Positions 34,510-47,649 of a stretch of 64,000 bases of DNA are shown here, piece after piece. The notes under the pieces were generated by a model. The model was not told the DNA's origin and did no database searches. It worked only from the letters and a program-made list of their open reading frames with translations. The stretch lies in NCBI GenBank assembly GCA_037501455.1, contig CM074864.1:38962001-39026000 (forward strand). Reading direction: 5' to 3'. This DNA comes from Lantana camara (taxonomy: Eukaryota > Streptophyta > Magnoliopsida > Lamiales > Verbenaceae). Position 1 is the first letter of the stretch; the number at the start of each line of letters is the position of its first letter. A program made the position numbers and the translations under genes.

Positions 34510-35380
34510 TTTTGTTTATATAATATATTATATTATATATTAACAATTATATATTATATATATCAAATATATTAAGCAATAAAATAAGATTACCTATATT
34601 GATCGGTTCTCTAAAAATTATAACAAAACCCTAGATTTCAAATCTCAGCCGCCCAACCCGCATCTTAAATTTCCAGATCTCATAGTCTCATCTTATCTCA
34701 CTTTCACCCATCCACCGTCCACCCCCACACCGCCACCGCCCGTTGGTCTTGTGGTTGTTGCTGTATCGTTGATGCTGCTGTTGAGCCGTCCCCCGCCCGC
34801 CATCATGCCACCACTGCTGATCCCGCACGTCTAGGCTCTCCACAACTAGCTCTCATCGTTCAAATATATCCTCTGAGGTATTTATCTAAAAAATTTCGTT
34901 CTTAACATTCACACAGCTAAATGAATTGAATTGGGACCCATTTAGACGGGGTAATATCTTATTTCATTCAAGTTTCTTCCAAACAAACTGAAGAAGGTTC
35001 GCGAGCTCTCTTATCGAACCCGAACCGAATCACAGTCAAATCCAAACTCGAATCCAAAATCGAACCTAATTTTTTTAGGTTCGTCAGGTTCGAGTTCATT
35101 AAAATTGCACTCAAACCCCGAAAAAAGGGCAAGGCTCGGTTGGGTTTGCTTTGTTAATATTCTTACTTGTCATATCTCAAAGCATCGTATACATAGAGTA
35201 AGAGTTTATATTAATTTTAGTCTCCTACTTCGAATGTATAACTAAATATTCAAACCAAAAGCGAGACGATAAGCAAAGTTCAATCAACCGTTCTTACCCT
35301 GCTTTTACTGAATTGTATTGTTTTACTAGCCCAATTCATTCGTTTGTTTTCCTAATAGATCCCCGACCCCTTTGTATGCA
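34232..35380. other. Single-copy-looking DNA with a (TA)14 run; no gene seen
   Basis: (TA)n at 34477-34505. 34640-34860 is richer in C (CCACCGTCCACCCCCACACC) but has no long frame. 35010-35120 has scattered CGAACC/GAACCGAA words like the hAT subterminal repeats, without termini. Confidence 0.45.
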
Positions 35381-35686
35381 TTTAGTGTTGGGAATAGTGC
35401 CCTAGAAAGCTGTTATGCTTTGGGACTTTCCCTTTATCACAGACAATCTTTGAATAATATACGAATGATTATAATCACAGGTGAACACTTCTTATGTGCC
35501 AATACGTGTTTTGAGTGTTTCCATTACGTGTGCATGTCTAGAACTCCCCTAATCCGATGAGGCCGTTAAGAACTTTGTCATTATGGGAATGACACATGAA
35601 ACAAGTTCTTAACTCCATAGGCGAGGATTAGAAACTTCTCCAAGTCAATGAGGCCGACAGACAGTGGGAGTGTCGACTTTGCCTCT

Positions 35687-38571
35687 TGTAACACCCCAAA
35701 CGGAGGATGTCACATCCCCCGCACTGAGACCCAGACCCGATCATGAAATGGAAATCCATGCCCGAATCTGCATCAAAGCGAACGGGAGACAAACACACAC
35801 GCTACACTAGGCAGATCTAACTTGACAAACTCAGAGCGCGGAAGCAATTCAGACATTCAACATCAGATAGCGGAAGCAACTAAATCAACATTCAAAGAAA
35901 GTGATGGGTTCAACTAGCATAGATACCTAATCCAGAATATCAAATCTGCATAACGTAATAACCAACAAGTGCCACACAGGGCCGAATACGAATGCCACAC
36001 AGGGCTACAGAAAGGTAAAGTATAATCTCAAGTCTACAAGTCAAAACATAAGTAAAGTGTATGAAGGACAAATGCAACTAGAAAGGCTAGACTGACGAAG
36101 TGCAACTCAAAGGACTCACTCCCTACCTAGCAATGCCAACAGACCTGCAACTAAAAGGTTAAATGAGGGGTCAGTCAACTTGACCGAGTGAGGGGGCTAA
36201 CGCACACCCACAATATATATATAAAGCACAACACAGATCAAAAGGAGGGAATCATGAACCGAAGATAGGTGTTGCATACCAAAGACATTCCCAAAAGTAC
36301 CCCATATATATATATATATATAAGTTTTAGAAAACATTTCAGAAACTCTATCTCGATTCACAATTCCTAGACAGACACAGATCATATTCTCGGCGAGTAC
36401 GAGCTTCCAACCTTTACTCCTCAGAACAGATCTAAATATAAAATACATAATCAAATCCAACCGCTACACCAATGATGGAGGAGATGTACCATCCCCAAAC
36501 CATCCAGAACAGACAAACCCTCAAGGGGTAGCTAACCCACAGGAGTCCTCCCCGGCTGTATACCGAAGGCTCAAGATATCACGCCTCCCCTATCTCCCTG
36601 AGTCGCGCGATGATATCTCAAATGGAGACTATACACTGGCCGAGCCCTGACGACCCTATACCATCCCAGGGATTCCTTACCCATAGCTCCTCGGATCCAT
36701 AACAGAACAGAACAGAACAGATACCATATATCATGGCTAACTCGCTACAGAACAGATCATAACATAACATAACTTTCCAAAACAGCTTCATATGCTTTCA
36801 TATCTAATTTTTCCAAAACAGAGTTGATTCACAAGGTCATAAACATATCATATCCAACACATACGTATTTATAATAAGGTATACTCGCAGGCAAGGGTAG
36901 AAATCAGCATGTAAAGGCTATAGGTCGCATAGCTATACAAAATCCTAAACCTCACCTCGTGGTAGGAGATGAGAGTGTGAAGGGCCAAACACTCTAAACC
37001 TCGGGCTCACCGGCACCACCAAACTCTATAACAAGACATACAGAAGCCCAAACTTAGACTCTACATGAACCAAGTAAGACGCACGACGTACAAAGTATGA
37101 TGACATGCGAAATGGAATGATGCTTATCAAGTTGGTTACAAGGGATAATTCAAATAATCAAGTAATCATGCAAGTAATGAAGTATTAAGGTTCAGAGATG
37201 CATTCCAAGTCATATCATAGCATACAAGTCAAGTAGCAACTCAAACGAATCAAATACGTACGAAAAAGCAAGTAAAAAGGTTCACAGATGCATGGGAACG
37301 ACCATTCCCATGCATAACACAGCATGGGAACGGTCTTCCCATGCCAAGGCTAAGCGAGACTGGGAATGGCCGTTCCCAGTCCAAGCACACATGGGAACGG
37401 TCGTTCCCATGTTCGGTCCCCCAAATCTAAACCCTAGCCCGGAAGGGCCGTTCCGAGCTTAAAGCACAAAAGGGAACGGTCGTTCCGGTCATGAATCTGG
37501 AGCAGAAGCTTGATAGCTTCGGGAAGACGAAGGGGAAGACCCAAAAACATCAATCCAACATGAAATCAACCATAAAATATCACGAATTTCAAGTATAACA
37601 TCATATAAATCATGCTTAGCATCAAAACATCAATTAATTCAAGTTTAGGAAGGTTTTTGCCCAATTTCTCAAACACCCACTGTCATAAATTTCAAGCTTA
37701 AACATGAATATATGAATTCCTAGCCTTCCTTACATGGATTTCCAGCAACTAGGACACATAAGGAGCATTCAAACCACTAAGGCTTGCTTAAGGATTCAAG
37801 AGTTCATCATAATCTTCAAGTTGGGCATAAATCACCAATTTTCACATGATTTCTCCATTTAAGTTCATACCAACAATTTCATGCACAAATCCAAGAATAG
37901 GAATGAAATATTCATCAAACGAGATCCAAAACTTATCTTGTCTTGTGAAGGAATGAAGAATCGAAGAATATGAGCTCTTAGAATGAAAGATGGTTCAAGT
38001 CTTGATCTTCTCTTGAAGCTTCTCCATGAGTTTCTCTTTGAGGCTAACTTGTGTGGTTTGAAATGAAATAAAAAGGGGATCTAGGTTATGTAGTGGCTGA
38101 CAGTTTTAGGTCAAGATAAGAAAACCGGTTTAAGTAACTCCCGGTTCAAGTGAACCGGTCAATAAAAGGGATAAAGGCCCAAACGGTATCCAAAAATTGT
38201 GGAATAAATTCCATTGGACTCAAATCATTGAAACGAACACAATGGCGGTGTCGGAATTCGAATTCGAATTCCCGAGCTCATATTGGTCCCGAATGACCAA
38301 AACTCACCTAACTCATGTTAGGCCCAAACACACAAATAGGTCCAAGTCCTATTTAAATCCAACTCGAATAATTAATTTAAATTCAACCAAGTTCTATTCT
38401 TAAGTTGTCATGTAAGAATTCATATTTTACCATTTTGGATTTTAGTCAATTAAGTCACATTTTCAATCAAAGTTGGAATTAAACACATAAAAAGGAATTA
38501 AATCACATAGGTGCGTAAGGTAAACTCTCTCGTGGCGCATACCTGTACTATTTATCAGATGGGGCATCACA
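35687..38571 (-). mobile_element. Solo LTR of family B (2885 bp) nested in the copia solo LTR
   Basis: TGTAACACCCCAAAC at the left and GGGGCATCACA at the right, TSD CCTCT at 35682-35686 and 38572-38576. Minus orientation, because the other family B copies read TGTGATGCCCC from their start. Carries a palindrome cassette at 37291-37488. Confidence 0.92.
37291..37488. repeat. Palindrome cassette, GGGAACGGTCGTTCCC type
   Basis: About six copies in 200 bp: CATGGGAACGACCATTCCCATG, CATGGGAACGGTCTTCCCATG, CTGGGAATGGCCGTTCCCAG, CATGGGAACGGTCGTTCCCATG, CGGAAGGGCCGTTCCG and GGGAACGGTCGTTCCGG. When the outer base changes on one arm (CATG to CTG) it also changes on the other, so pairing is kept. Confidence 0.88.
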
Positions 38572-39482
38572 CCTCTGTTTAGACTTGCTTGTGTAGTTAT
38601 GTCCTTAAGAAGGATCACCCGGTTTCATGGGGTGATAAGTGCATGGGTTGATGCGTTCATAATACATAAGGGTGATAGTTACAAGAACTTCATCACTGAG
38701 AGTGCCCCGCGTGAGAATATTCCTAAATGGGAAAGGAAGTTTCCTGAAACTTCCAGATTAGGTAATATCTCATGTCAATGACGTGAGGAATTAATCCTTA
38801 GACTTGAGATTCCACATTGCCTCATATGAGCTAACTCTGTAATCTTTGATATAGGCTTAAAAGGGTATCACCATATAGACACCTGAACCACGGCCTATGT
38901 TGGGATTACACAAGTGGCATATGAGAGTTGTAGGAATCAATAAAGGACCTACACTTGCTGTAGGTAAGATGATCTCTTATTACACAAGTCATTCATGATT
39001 CCATCCTAAAAATCCTTGTGCAAGGTGGTTAGATCAAGACATCATGAAAATGGGGTTTTCTTGGATTGAGATCAAATGGAATATGAAGGGAACTTTGTTT
39101 TAAGATTAAGGTTAGTAGGGCTCCCTATATTCCCATGCCCTAGATCTTAATCGAGAGATAGGATGGTAGGAGGATCGTATCCCACATGATGTCATTGACT
39201 GAAAGGTTCTTTCGAATATACATTCACATTTCGGGTAGGGGTTACACACCTGTTGCTAGACTATGGTCGTGTGATCTATGAGGTAATTAATTAATAAGTG
39301 TATCAATTAATTAGGCTCACTGCTAACTGAAATTCAACCTAGAGGCTCACACACAAATACCGGGTTCAAAGGGTATTAAGGAAAGATCAAATACATGATC
39401 GAAACGAGATCACAGTGTAAAGTACACGTGTGGATATCGAAGAGCAATGTTTGGACGTGTGGTTCCAATAAAGGAATTGGAC

Positions 39483-39690
39483 CATGTGTTAATTAATTGG
39501 AGAATTAATTATTAAGTCCAAATATAATTAATTGGAGAATTAATTATAAATCCCTAAATATAATTAATTGGAGAATTAATTATATAGCCAGATAAAATTA
39601 ATTGGAGAATTAATTTTAGTCCGTTAGAATTAATTGGTGAATTAATTCTAAAGTCCTTGAAAGAATTAATTGGAGAATTAATTCTAAGTA
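39483..39690 (+). repeat. Minisatellite in copia LTR: AATTAATTGGAGAATTAATT, 6 copies
   Basis: Six units of about 33 bp; each core is a near-palindrome separated by a variable 10-14-bp spacer. Confidence 0.85.
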
Positions 39691-40373
39691 TTTAATTATT
39701 TGCTTGTTCTAATTTGATTAGAATAAAGAAATAAATAAATACCTTCTATTTTATTATTCTAATAAAGTATTAGGATGAGATATTTAATTATTGTTAGAAT
39801 AATTAAATATTCCTAATTAGTTAGGAACTCTCTTTCTAGAAGAATAGATATCTTATTTTAGATAAGATATTATTTTACTTGGAGAGAAAGAAAGAATAGA
39901 AGACAAGTCAAAGTAGGAATCCGATTCCTACTTGACCTAGTAGGGTTCGAACCATACCCTATAAAAGAGGCATGGGGTTCGAAATTTTGGCTTACACGTG
40001 ATTTGAGAATCACGTCCAACCTTCATGGAATTTGGGGATAATTCTCTTGCTTTCTATTTCTCGTCTCTTATTTCTTTAATACGCATGTTACAATACTAGC
40101 ATACTCACTAACATGGTTTGAATCTAGGTTGGTGTGGATTATAACTCTAGAGGATTTCTACTTTGGAGTCTCGAAGAAAGAATCAAGAAACGGGAATTTT
40201 CATGTCGCATGAAGAACGTTTGAGGGCGGCTCAATATGTTTCAAGAAAGCTTCAACTCGTGTGAGTTTCTTGAGTCCCAACATTACGATACGAACATTGC
40301 AATTCTTTTAGATCCCTTTTGGAAAAAATTTTGAACTTCCGCTGCGTTATCTCTTCTGGTTTCCAACATTTAG

Positions 40374-41447
40374 CATTTGTAAACATGTTTAAATCATGTT
40401 ATATTATTGACGCATGTTGTGTATGCTTACTTGAACCAAATCTTATGCCATGATAGTAATAAATTGGAATGATCATGTATAAATATGACTTTTAGGATGC
40501 CAATACATGTCTAATTTCTCTACGTGATATTAATTGTGCACATGAGCATTTCCATGACATTTCATGCCTTTAATTACATATCATACCATGTCATATCATC
40601 CATAATCATCGCCATGCATCTAATGTGGTTTCATTTCGAGTTGAGCCTCATTTAGCACTTGTCTTTCTTGCATAGATCAACATGCAGGCGGTAAGGAGCC
40701 ATCTCAATGAGGATCCTTCTTCTCTTTCAATTCTTTTGTTAAGATTAGGTTAAGAGACAAAAACTAACATGAACTACAAACTACAACCTACTAGACCACC
40801 ATCCGTCGTCCACTGTAGAAGGAAAAACAGCCTGCAAAGCTGTGCTACCGTCCATGCGTAGCCACCACCATCGTGTTTAATCGAAAAATGCTCTAACTGA
40901 GCCGAGTTTTAGGTCACGACACCACCACCAAAAGATTCTTTTTTTTTTTTTGAGAAAAAGAAAGCCCATGACTCATTTTTCTCGATCAGTCACCAGAAAT
41001 TGTAGATCAACGACCTCAAAGTTGTGCCACCCACCTCACGCATCCAACCAACTTTGACTGCAGATTACTCTCGGTGATGCTTTGATCTCCCAAGTACTTT
41101 CGTAGATACTCCTGCATTTGAAGCCATATAGTACTACTACAATACATAGTGTTAGTTGATGACACATGGTCAAAGAATGCAACCTCGTTGATGATGAAAT
41201 GTCATGCTACAATCCTACTCAACTCACAAACTATTGGTGTTCCCGAGGAACTCCAAGACTCAAAACTCGACATAATAATATCAATGAAAATCTAGACGGT
41301 TAAGTCAATCTAAGGATAGTCACAGTACTACAATGTTGTAAATCACATGCTGGCCGGGTGCCCCAATAGTGATCAATTACAATTTAAGAACTAAAGACAC
41401 AAGAATACCTACAAAACTCTACAAGCTTCAGGTTAACACATTCTAGA
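40374..41447 (-). other. Leader/interior of an LTR element, otherwise unrecognised
   Basis: The right end abuts a minus-strand PBS, so at least 40700-41447 is probably the leader of an element whose 5' LTR starts at 41464. No coding domain was found. 40374-40680 is AT-rich with no gene seen. Confidence 0.4.
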
Positions 41448-41460
41448 GCTCTGATACCAC
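41448..41460 (-). promoter_or_regulatory. Primer binding site, initiator-Met tRNA
   Basis: GCTCTGATACCAC is the reverse complement of GTGGTATCAGAGC and lies 3 bases outside the TGTAGCACCCC LTR edge. Confidence 0.85.
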
Positions 41461-41463
41461 AAC

Positions 41464-43352
41464 TGTAGCACCCCTTTTGGCTGGTTTATAGAAAAGGAGG
41501 TACACCGCACCTTACCTGGGATTCCATAAGTGTTCGTAATCTATTCCCACTTAACTCCTCCAAGGTTACGCAGAAGGAAAAGAAGCTAAGCAGTGGAGAG
41601 GTTAAGTTAGAGACGAAGTTTTGACTACAACAAACATCAAGCGAATACTAATACCTAAAAACAAGGCAAAAGTGCTCACTAAGGTCAAATGGAATCTAGG
41701 TTAAAACGAATAGAAGTAGCATCAATCCTAAGCAGGTTCAAGTAATGAACTACGATGTAGGGGTTGAAAGAACAGATGAAAGATAGAGTACCTTACTAAC
41801 TAAGCCTCCTAACTGATGCGGACCCATGGTACTTACAGTGGAACATGGTGAGCTCGATACTGTCCCTAGGCACTCACCTTTGGTAGTATCTGGTCCTATG
41901 ATTTTGGCATTATAAGATAAGTAAGTGTTCTTACAATGATGGCGAGGTCTCTGACCTCAACCATCGGGTGATAATGTATGTGTAAGGATATCGGGACTAG
42001 ACTCACTCACGCACCCACTTTAAAGTTGAATTTCCAACTTATCAGGCCGTATCAAAGATAAGTTTTCTATTCATCTTCGTACTAAGATCCATGCAAGCAT
42101 TAAAATATTACACAGTAGAGGGTTGACATCACACATTACATATAACTAGGGTAGGTCTTATGAAATAATATTTACATATATTGATTCTTGATTCCAACAA
42201 GTGAAGAAATAACCTCACCTGTACCGACGGGACACAATTTAGTTGACCTGAATAAAAATGATAAATAGGTGTCAAGATATGACAAAGATATCGATCTAAG
42301 AAACTCAATCTTTAAGGAACTTAGGGCCGTTCTATGACCGCATATGTAGTTTCACATAATATAATCATTCAACATGCAATAGATCATCGTTTCATGCAAT
42401 AAGTTTCCATTTGAAAAGTAATTCATGCAATCTTTATTAGGTAATCACGCCACTAAATAATGTCAAATCATTTTGGAACATTAATTTAAGATACACATGA
42501 GCATTAAAATAATTATTCTAAAATTAAATCGAATTTTAGCTTAATTAATCGTTTACAGATAAGTCATTCATTAATAACATAATAAGCAAGATTAAATCGA
42601 TGTATAAGTCCCGATCTTGTAATTATAAAATTAAACAACCATTGGATGCAACATTCAACCATATAAGCACGAATGTAATGATAAATTATTCAATTATTAA
42701 TCAGGCCAGATTAGTGTTATCGATATGCGTACAATCTACCAAAATTTGGAATAATTTTATTAACGCTATAACTAAGGTAAAATTGCTCTAAACATGAGGA
42801 TGTTATACCATTCTTCAACCGGAGGTGTCGACGATTTGAATTAGTCGGAATGTAGTCGTTGAATTGACACCGATTGCTACGCGTCATATTTGAGCCACAA
42901 TCAACCTATCCTCTGAAAAGTCCCAAATAATTCCTCAATAATCTACATTCGAATCCTATGCTAGATGAATGATTGATTTTGGAAAAACTCTAATTGTTCA
43001 AGTTTAATCTCAAATATAGAGTTTCCCAAAATCGCCAGAACCCTACTGTCGCTCAAATTCGATTACTCTTAATTTACCAGACAAAGATAGAATTTGAAGC
43101 TAGTTTTGGGTTGCCCATGACATGGGATACAAAACCCATTCCCTAATACGTCATCACCACCACCGAAAAAATACCAAATCGCTCTCCTCTGATGCTCATT
43201 GCTCGCATCCGTCATTCGTGACCTTCCACTGGATATTTCTCCATCCTTAGGACACCTCAGACCATGACACTACGACCATTCTTTTTCTATCTTCAAGAGG
43301 AAGAAATTGATTGCCGACCCATTGTCTGTCGTCCATCGTAGAAAGATAAAAA
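41464..43352 (-). repeat. Diverged gypsy-like 5' LTR, minus strand
   Basis: Begins (left) TGTAGCACCCCTTTTGG next to the PBS, like family A LTRs, and shares an AACCTCACCTGTACCGACGGG phrase with them. The far end is not defined; a copia LTR fragment starts at 43353. No partner LTR was found in the window. Confidence 0.6.
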
Positions 43353-43503
43353 TGTTTGGAATAGTGCCTTTAAAGTCGACTTGTAATGTCTGCTTTATCT
43401 ATTTTCTTATAAATCGCTGACAGTTTTTGAATAATAAGCGAAACAATTTGATCAAAGGCAACAACTTCTTTATGTGCTCTTGTATGTTGTGGGTGTTTAC
43501 ATG
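43353..43503 (+). repeat. Copia LTR fragment (5' 150 bp)
   Basis: TGTTTGGAATAGTGCC followed by diverged sequence that tracks the first part of the copia LTR (GACAGTTTTTGAATAATA, GGCAACAACTTCTTTATGTG). It stops where a family B LTR begins. Confidence 0.75.
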
Positions 43504-44850
43504 TGATGCCCCATTTCTTCGGCAATCCAGGACGGCGTCACGAGAGAGTTTAATTTCGTATTTTCATTATTTTAATTCTAATCTTTTGAATTATGTGACA
43601 TTGCATGCCTTACGTGTCAACGTGAATCTAATTTTATAATTGTGTGTACCTTAGAATTTATTTAAAATATTCTTAAACTCAATTGCCTAATTTTGAAAGT
43701 TTAGGGACCTAATTAAATTTAGGGTGGTTTTGGGGCCTTTTCGGTTATCTTGGACTTGAGAATTTTGATTCAAATTTGGACTTCACCATTGGATTCATTT
43801 TGATGATTCAGATCTGATAAAACTAACCTTGCATTTTTTTGAGCCCGTACGGAACTCTTTCTACTTTAAAATCCGATCCGAACGGACCTAATACCGTTTG
43901 ACCCGACCCACTTTAACCGACCAGATCAGCCCTAAAAGGGTTGAATCCCTTTTCTTTTTTTCCCATTTCAATGTGAGGCAAGCAAGGGAAGGAGAAGAGG
44001 GAGAAAACCCCAAGTCCTTGGATCGATTGCCAAGCTTTTTGTGTATTACCTTCTTTTTATTCTGACATTGTTTCATAATACGCAACATAAGCGTGTGAAT
44101 CTCTTACAACGCCCTACGTCGTGCACTTCGTCAATTTTGTCAGATTTACAGCACTAAAATCGTGAGTTTTTGTGCCTATCATGATATTTTTCTGTTACCA
44201 ATTCCGTGAGTCTCGCAAATTTGTGGAAATTGATCAACCTTTTAATAATCTTGCCAAAGCATGATTATATTTTGAGTTTTTGATGGGATTTGGTGCATTA
44301 GTGCTAGTAGGATTGCACCCGTTGAAGTAAATTGATTTTTGTGTGCCGACATGTCTAGGGTTTTCTTTAAAAATTTGGATGGCCATAACTTTTTATCCAA
44401 ATATCGTTTCATAAAATGCAACATATGCACGTGAATTTATTACCGCCCTCTACATCGTGCACTTCGCCAACTCTGTCAGATTTGTAACACTAAAATTGCA
44501 GTTTTTTGTCCCTAACACGATATTTTTCCGTTACCGATTCTGGGGGTCCCGCTAATTTGTGGAAATTGATCAACCTTGTAATAATATTGCCCAAGCATGA
44601 CTAAATTTTGATTTTTTGATGAGATTTGGTGCATTAGTACTGGTATGATTGCACCCGTTGAATTAAATTGAATTTTGTGTGCCGACACGTCTAGAGTTTT
44701 CTCTAAAACTTTGGATGGCCATAACATTTTATCCGGATATTATTACAAAAAACACAACATAGGCACATGAATCTCTTACCGTGCAATAAGTCGTGCACAT
44801 CTCCAATTATGTCAGATTTACGTACTAATATAGTTGAGGTAAAATTCGAT
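43504..44850 (+). repeat. Family B LTR, plus strand, partial
   Basis: TGTGATGCCCCATTTCTTCGG start; its first 510 bp match, inverted, 63816-63695 plus 54857-54544. No GGTGTTACA end is found before the next unit, so it is truncated on the right. Confidence 0.75.
44069..44830 (+). repeat. 336-bp tandem repeat, about 2.3 copies
   Basis: Units start at 44069 (TTTCATAATACGCAACATAAG), 44405 and about 44741. Each has TCGTGCACTTCG and TGTCAGATTTA near its start. Copies are roughly 80-85% alike by eye, so the duplication is old or fast-evolving. Confidence 0.85.
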
Positions 44851-45247
44851 TGCTAAGCTTTTTCCAGAACAAAAATGGAGGGTGAGTTACGGGAAAGTAG
44901 TGCCAAGCTTTTTGTAGAACAACAATGGCGGGTGAGTTACGGGAAGGTTTCCAATCTCGCCAATAGCACCCATACAAGCCCCAAAACAGTGTAAAATGAA
45001 CATATAACATCAAATAGTATACGTAGACCACATTAGAGCACAAATCGGATTCCAAAACGAGCCCAAATACCCCAAAATACGAAACCTTCACTATTCACCC
45101 AAAAACCCCAATACACATATATACACAAAATCACAACATGAAAGGCACGTAGAATCGAAGCACAAAATGAGAGGACCACATTGCCTACCTTGGATCATTT
45201 ATCGGCTGACCGAAAACGGGATTCTTGAACTCAACGGGTTGGACTTT
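44851..45247 (-). repeat. Piece of an inverted family B LTR
   Basis: The right end GGACTT meets copia-2, and homology resumes at 54544 (GGGGTTTTCTCC); in the plus copy these are contiguous (44013-44020 region). A 50-bp direct duplication (AAGCTTTTTCCAGAAC / AAGCTTTTTGTAGAAC) lies at 44858-44955. Confidence 0.55.
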
Positions 45248-47387
45248 TATTGGGAATAGTGCCTTAGAAAGCTGTTATGCTTTGGGACTTTCCCTATATC
45301 ACATACAATCTTTGAATAATATACGAATAATTGTAATCACAGGCAAACACTTCTTACGTGCCAATACGTTTTTTGTGTGTTTTCATTACGTGTGCATGTC
45401 TAGAACTCCCCTAATCCGATGAGGCCGTTAAGAACTTTGTCATTATGGGAATGACACATGAAACAAGTTCTTAACTCCATAGGCGAGAATTAGAAACTTC
45501 TCCAAGTTAATGAGGTCGACAGACAGTGGGAGTGTCGACTTTGCCTCTGTTGAGATTTGCTTGTGTAGTTGTGTCCTTAAGAAGTATCATCTTGTTTCAT
45601 GGGGGTGTAAAGTGCATAAGTTGATGCGTACACAATACACAAGGGTGCATGTTGTAAGAACAAGTTCACTGAGAGTGCCCCGCGTGAGAAGATTCCTAAA
45701 TGGAAAAGGAAGTTTCCTAAAACTTCCAGATTAGGTAATATCTCACATGTTAATGACCTGAGGAATTAATCCTTAGACTTGAGATTCCACATTGTCTCAT
45801 ATGAGCTAACTCTGTAATCTTTGATATAGGCTCAAAAGGGGTCGCCATATAGATACCTGAACCACGGCCTATGTTGGGATTACACAAGTGGCATATGAGA
45901 ATTGTTGGAATCAATAAAGGACCTACATTTGCTGTAGACAAGGTGATCTCCTATTACACAAGTCATTCGTGTTCCATCCTAAAATCCTTGCGCAAGGTGG
46001 TTAGATCATAACATCAAGAAAATGGGGTTTCCTTGGATTGAGATCAAATGGAATATGAAGGGAACTTTGTTTTAAGATTAAGGTTAGTAGGGCTCTCCAT
46101 ATTCCCATGCCCTAGATCTTAATCGAGAGATAGGATGTTAGGAGGATCTTATCCCACATGATGTCATTGACTGAAAGGTTCTTTCGAATATACATTCACA
46201 TTTCGGGTAGGGTTCACACACCAGTTGCTAGACTATGGTCGTGTGATCTATGAGACAATTAATTAATAAAGTGTATTAATTAATTAGGCTCGCTGCAAAC
46301 TGAAATTGAACCTAGAGGGTCACACACAAATACCAGATTCAAAGAGTATTGTTAGAAAGATCAAGTAATTGATCAAAATGAGACCACATGTGTATGGTAC
46401 ACGTGTGGGAGTCAAGAGCGCGTTTTGACGCGTGACTCCAATTACGGAATTGGATCATGTGTTAATTAATTGGAAAATTAATTATTAAGTCCAAATATAA
46501 TTGATTGGAGAATTAATTATAAAGCCCAAATATAATTAATTGGAAAATTAATTATAAATCCCTAATATATTTAATTGGAGAATTAATTATATAGACAAAT
46601 GAAATTAATTGGAGAATTAATTTTTGCCCATTAGAATTAATTGATGAATTAAATCTAAAGTCCATCATGGAATTAATTGGGGAATTAATTCTAAGTATTT
46701 AATTATTTAGTTGTTCTAATTTGATTAGAATAAATAAATAAATAAATAAATATCTTCTATTTTATTATTCTAATAATGTATTAATTCTAATATGATTAGA
46801 ATAAATATTATTGGGATAAGATATTTAATTATTACTAGAATAATTAAATATTCCTAAATTAGTTAGGAGCTCTTTTTCTAGAAGAATAAATATCTTATTT
46901 TAGAATAAGATTTTATTTACTTGGAGAGAAAGAAAAATAGAAGAAAAAGTCAAAGTAGGAGGCCATCTCCTACAAGCAATGGGGTTCGAACCCTAGCCTA
47001 TAAAAGGACTAGGGGGTTTGAGATTTTGGGGCTTACACGTGATTTGGAGATCACGTCCAACCTTCATGAAATTTTGGGGATAATTTTTTGCTCACTTTTC
47101 TCGTTTCACGTACTAGCATACTCACTAACATGATTTGAATCTTGGTTGGTGTGGATTAATACTCTAGAGGATTTCTACTTTAGAATCTCGAAGAATGAAT
47201 CGATCAAGAAACGGGGATTCATGCTGCATGAAGAACATTTGAGGGCGGCTCAAAACGTTTCAAGAAAGCTTCAATTGTTGTAAGTTTCTTGTAATCCCTT
47301 AAGTTTTGAAAAGAACATTGCAAGATCACGATCGCTTTTGGAATAATTTTTAAACTTCCACTGCTTAAACTCTGCTGTTTTCCAACA
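45248..47387 (+). repeat. 5' LTR of copia-2
   Basis: TATTGGGAATAGTGCC to TTTTCCAACA. TATAAAAG near 46999. The AATTAATTGGAGAATTAATT tract (46460-46700) has 7 units. Confidence 0.9.
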
Positions 47388-47389
47388 AG

Positions 47390-47402
47390 TGGTATCAGAG
47401 CC
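47390..47402 (+). promoter_or_regulatory. Primer binding site, initiator-Met tRNA (copia-2)
   Basis: TGGTATCAGAGCC two bases after the LTR, identical in place and sequence to copia-1. Confidence 0.92.
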
Positions 47403-47649
47403 ACCTTGCAACTTTCGTTTCGAAACGTTACTGTTTTGAATTTTGATAGAAAATTCTTGAATTTGGGTATTAGTTACATATTCTTGGTTTTTGGTTTAAA
47501 AATGAATCTGTCGGATCAATACTGTTTCTTGAAAATTTATGAAAAATTGTTTTCGTTCAAATCTGGTTTTAAGTTGTTTTAATTCAGATTTGTATGAACT
47601 GTTTTAATTCGAAATTGGATTGCTCGAATTTATCGAAATTACGAAACGA

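Larger units (their letters stand above)
35386..40368 (+). mobile_element. Copia solo LTR, interrupted by a nested solo LTR
   Basis: TGTTGGGAATAG at 35386, TTTCCAACA ending at 40368, TSD TTTAG at 35381-35385 and 40369-40373. It matches the LTRs of copia-2. Without the nested insertion the LTR is about 2.09 kb. A TATA box TATAAAAG lies near 39960. No interior remains. Confidence 0.93.

Noticed and set aside
37291..37488. Regularly spaced repeats that could be mistaken for a CRISPR array
   Set aside because: Units vary, spacers are short and irregular, no cas genes, and the sequence is a plant LTR.
41464..43503. A complete element with its second LTR in the window
   Set aside because: Only one LTR with a PBS is visible; no matching LTR or TSD was found to the left.
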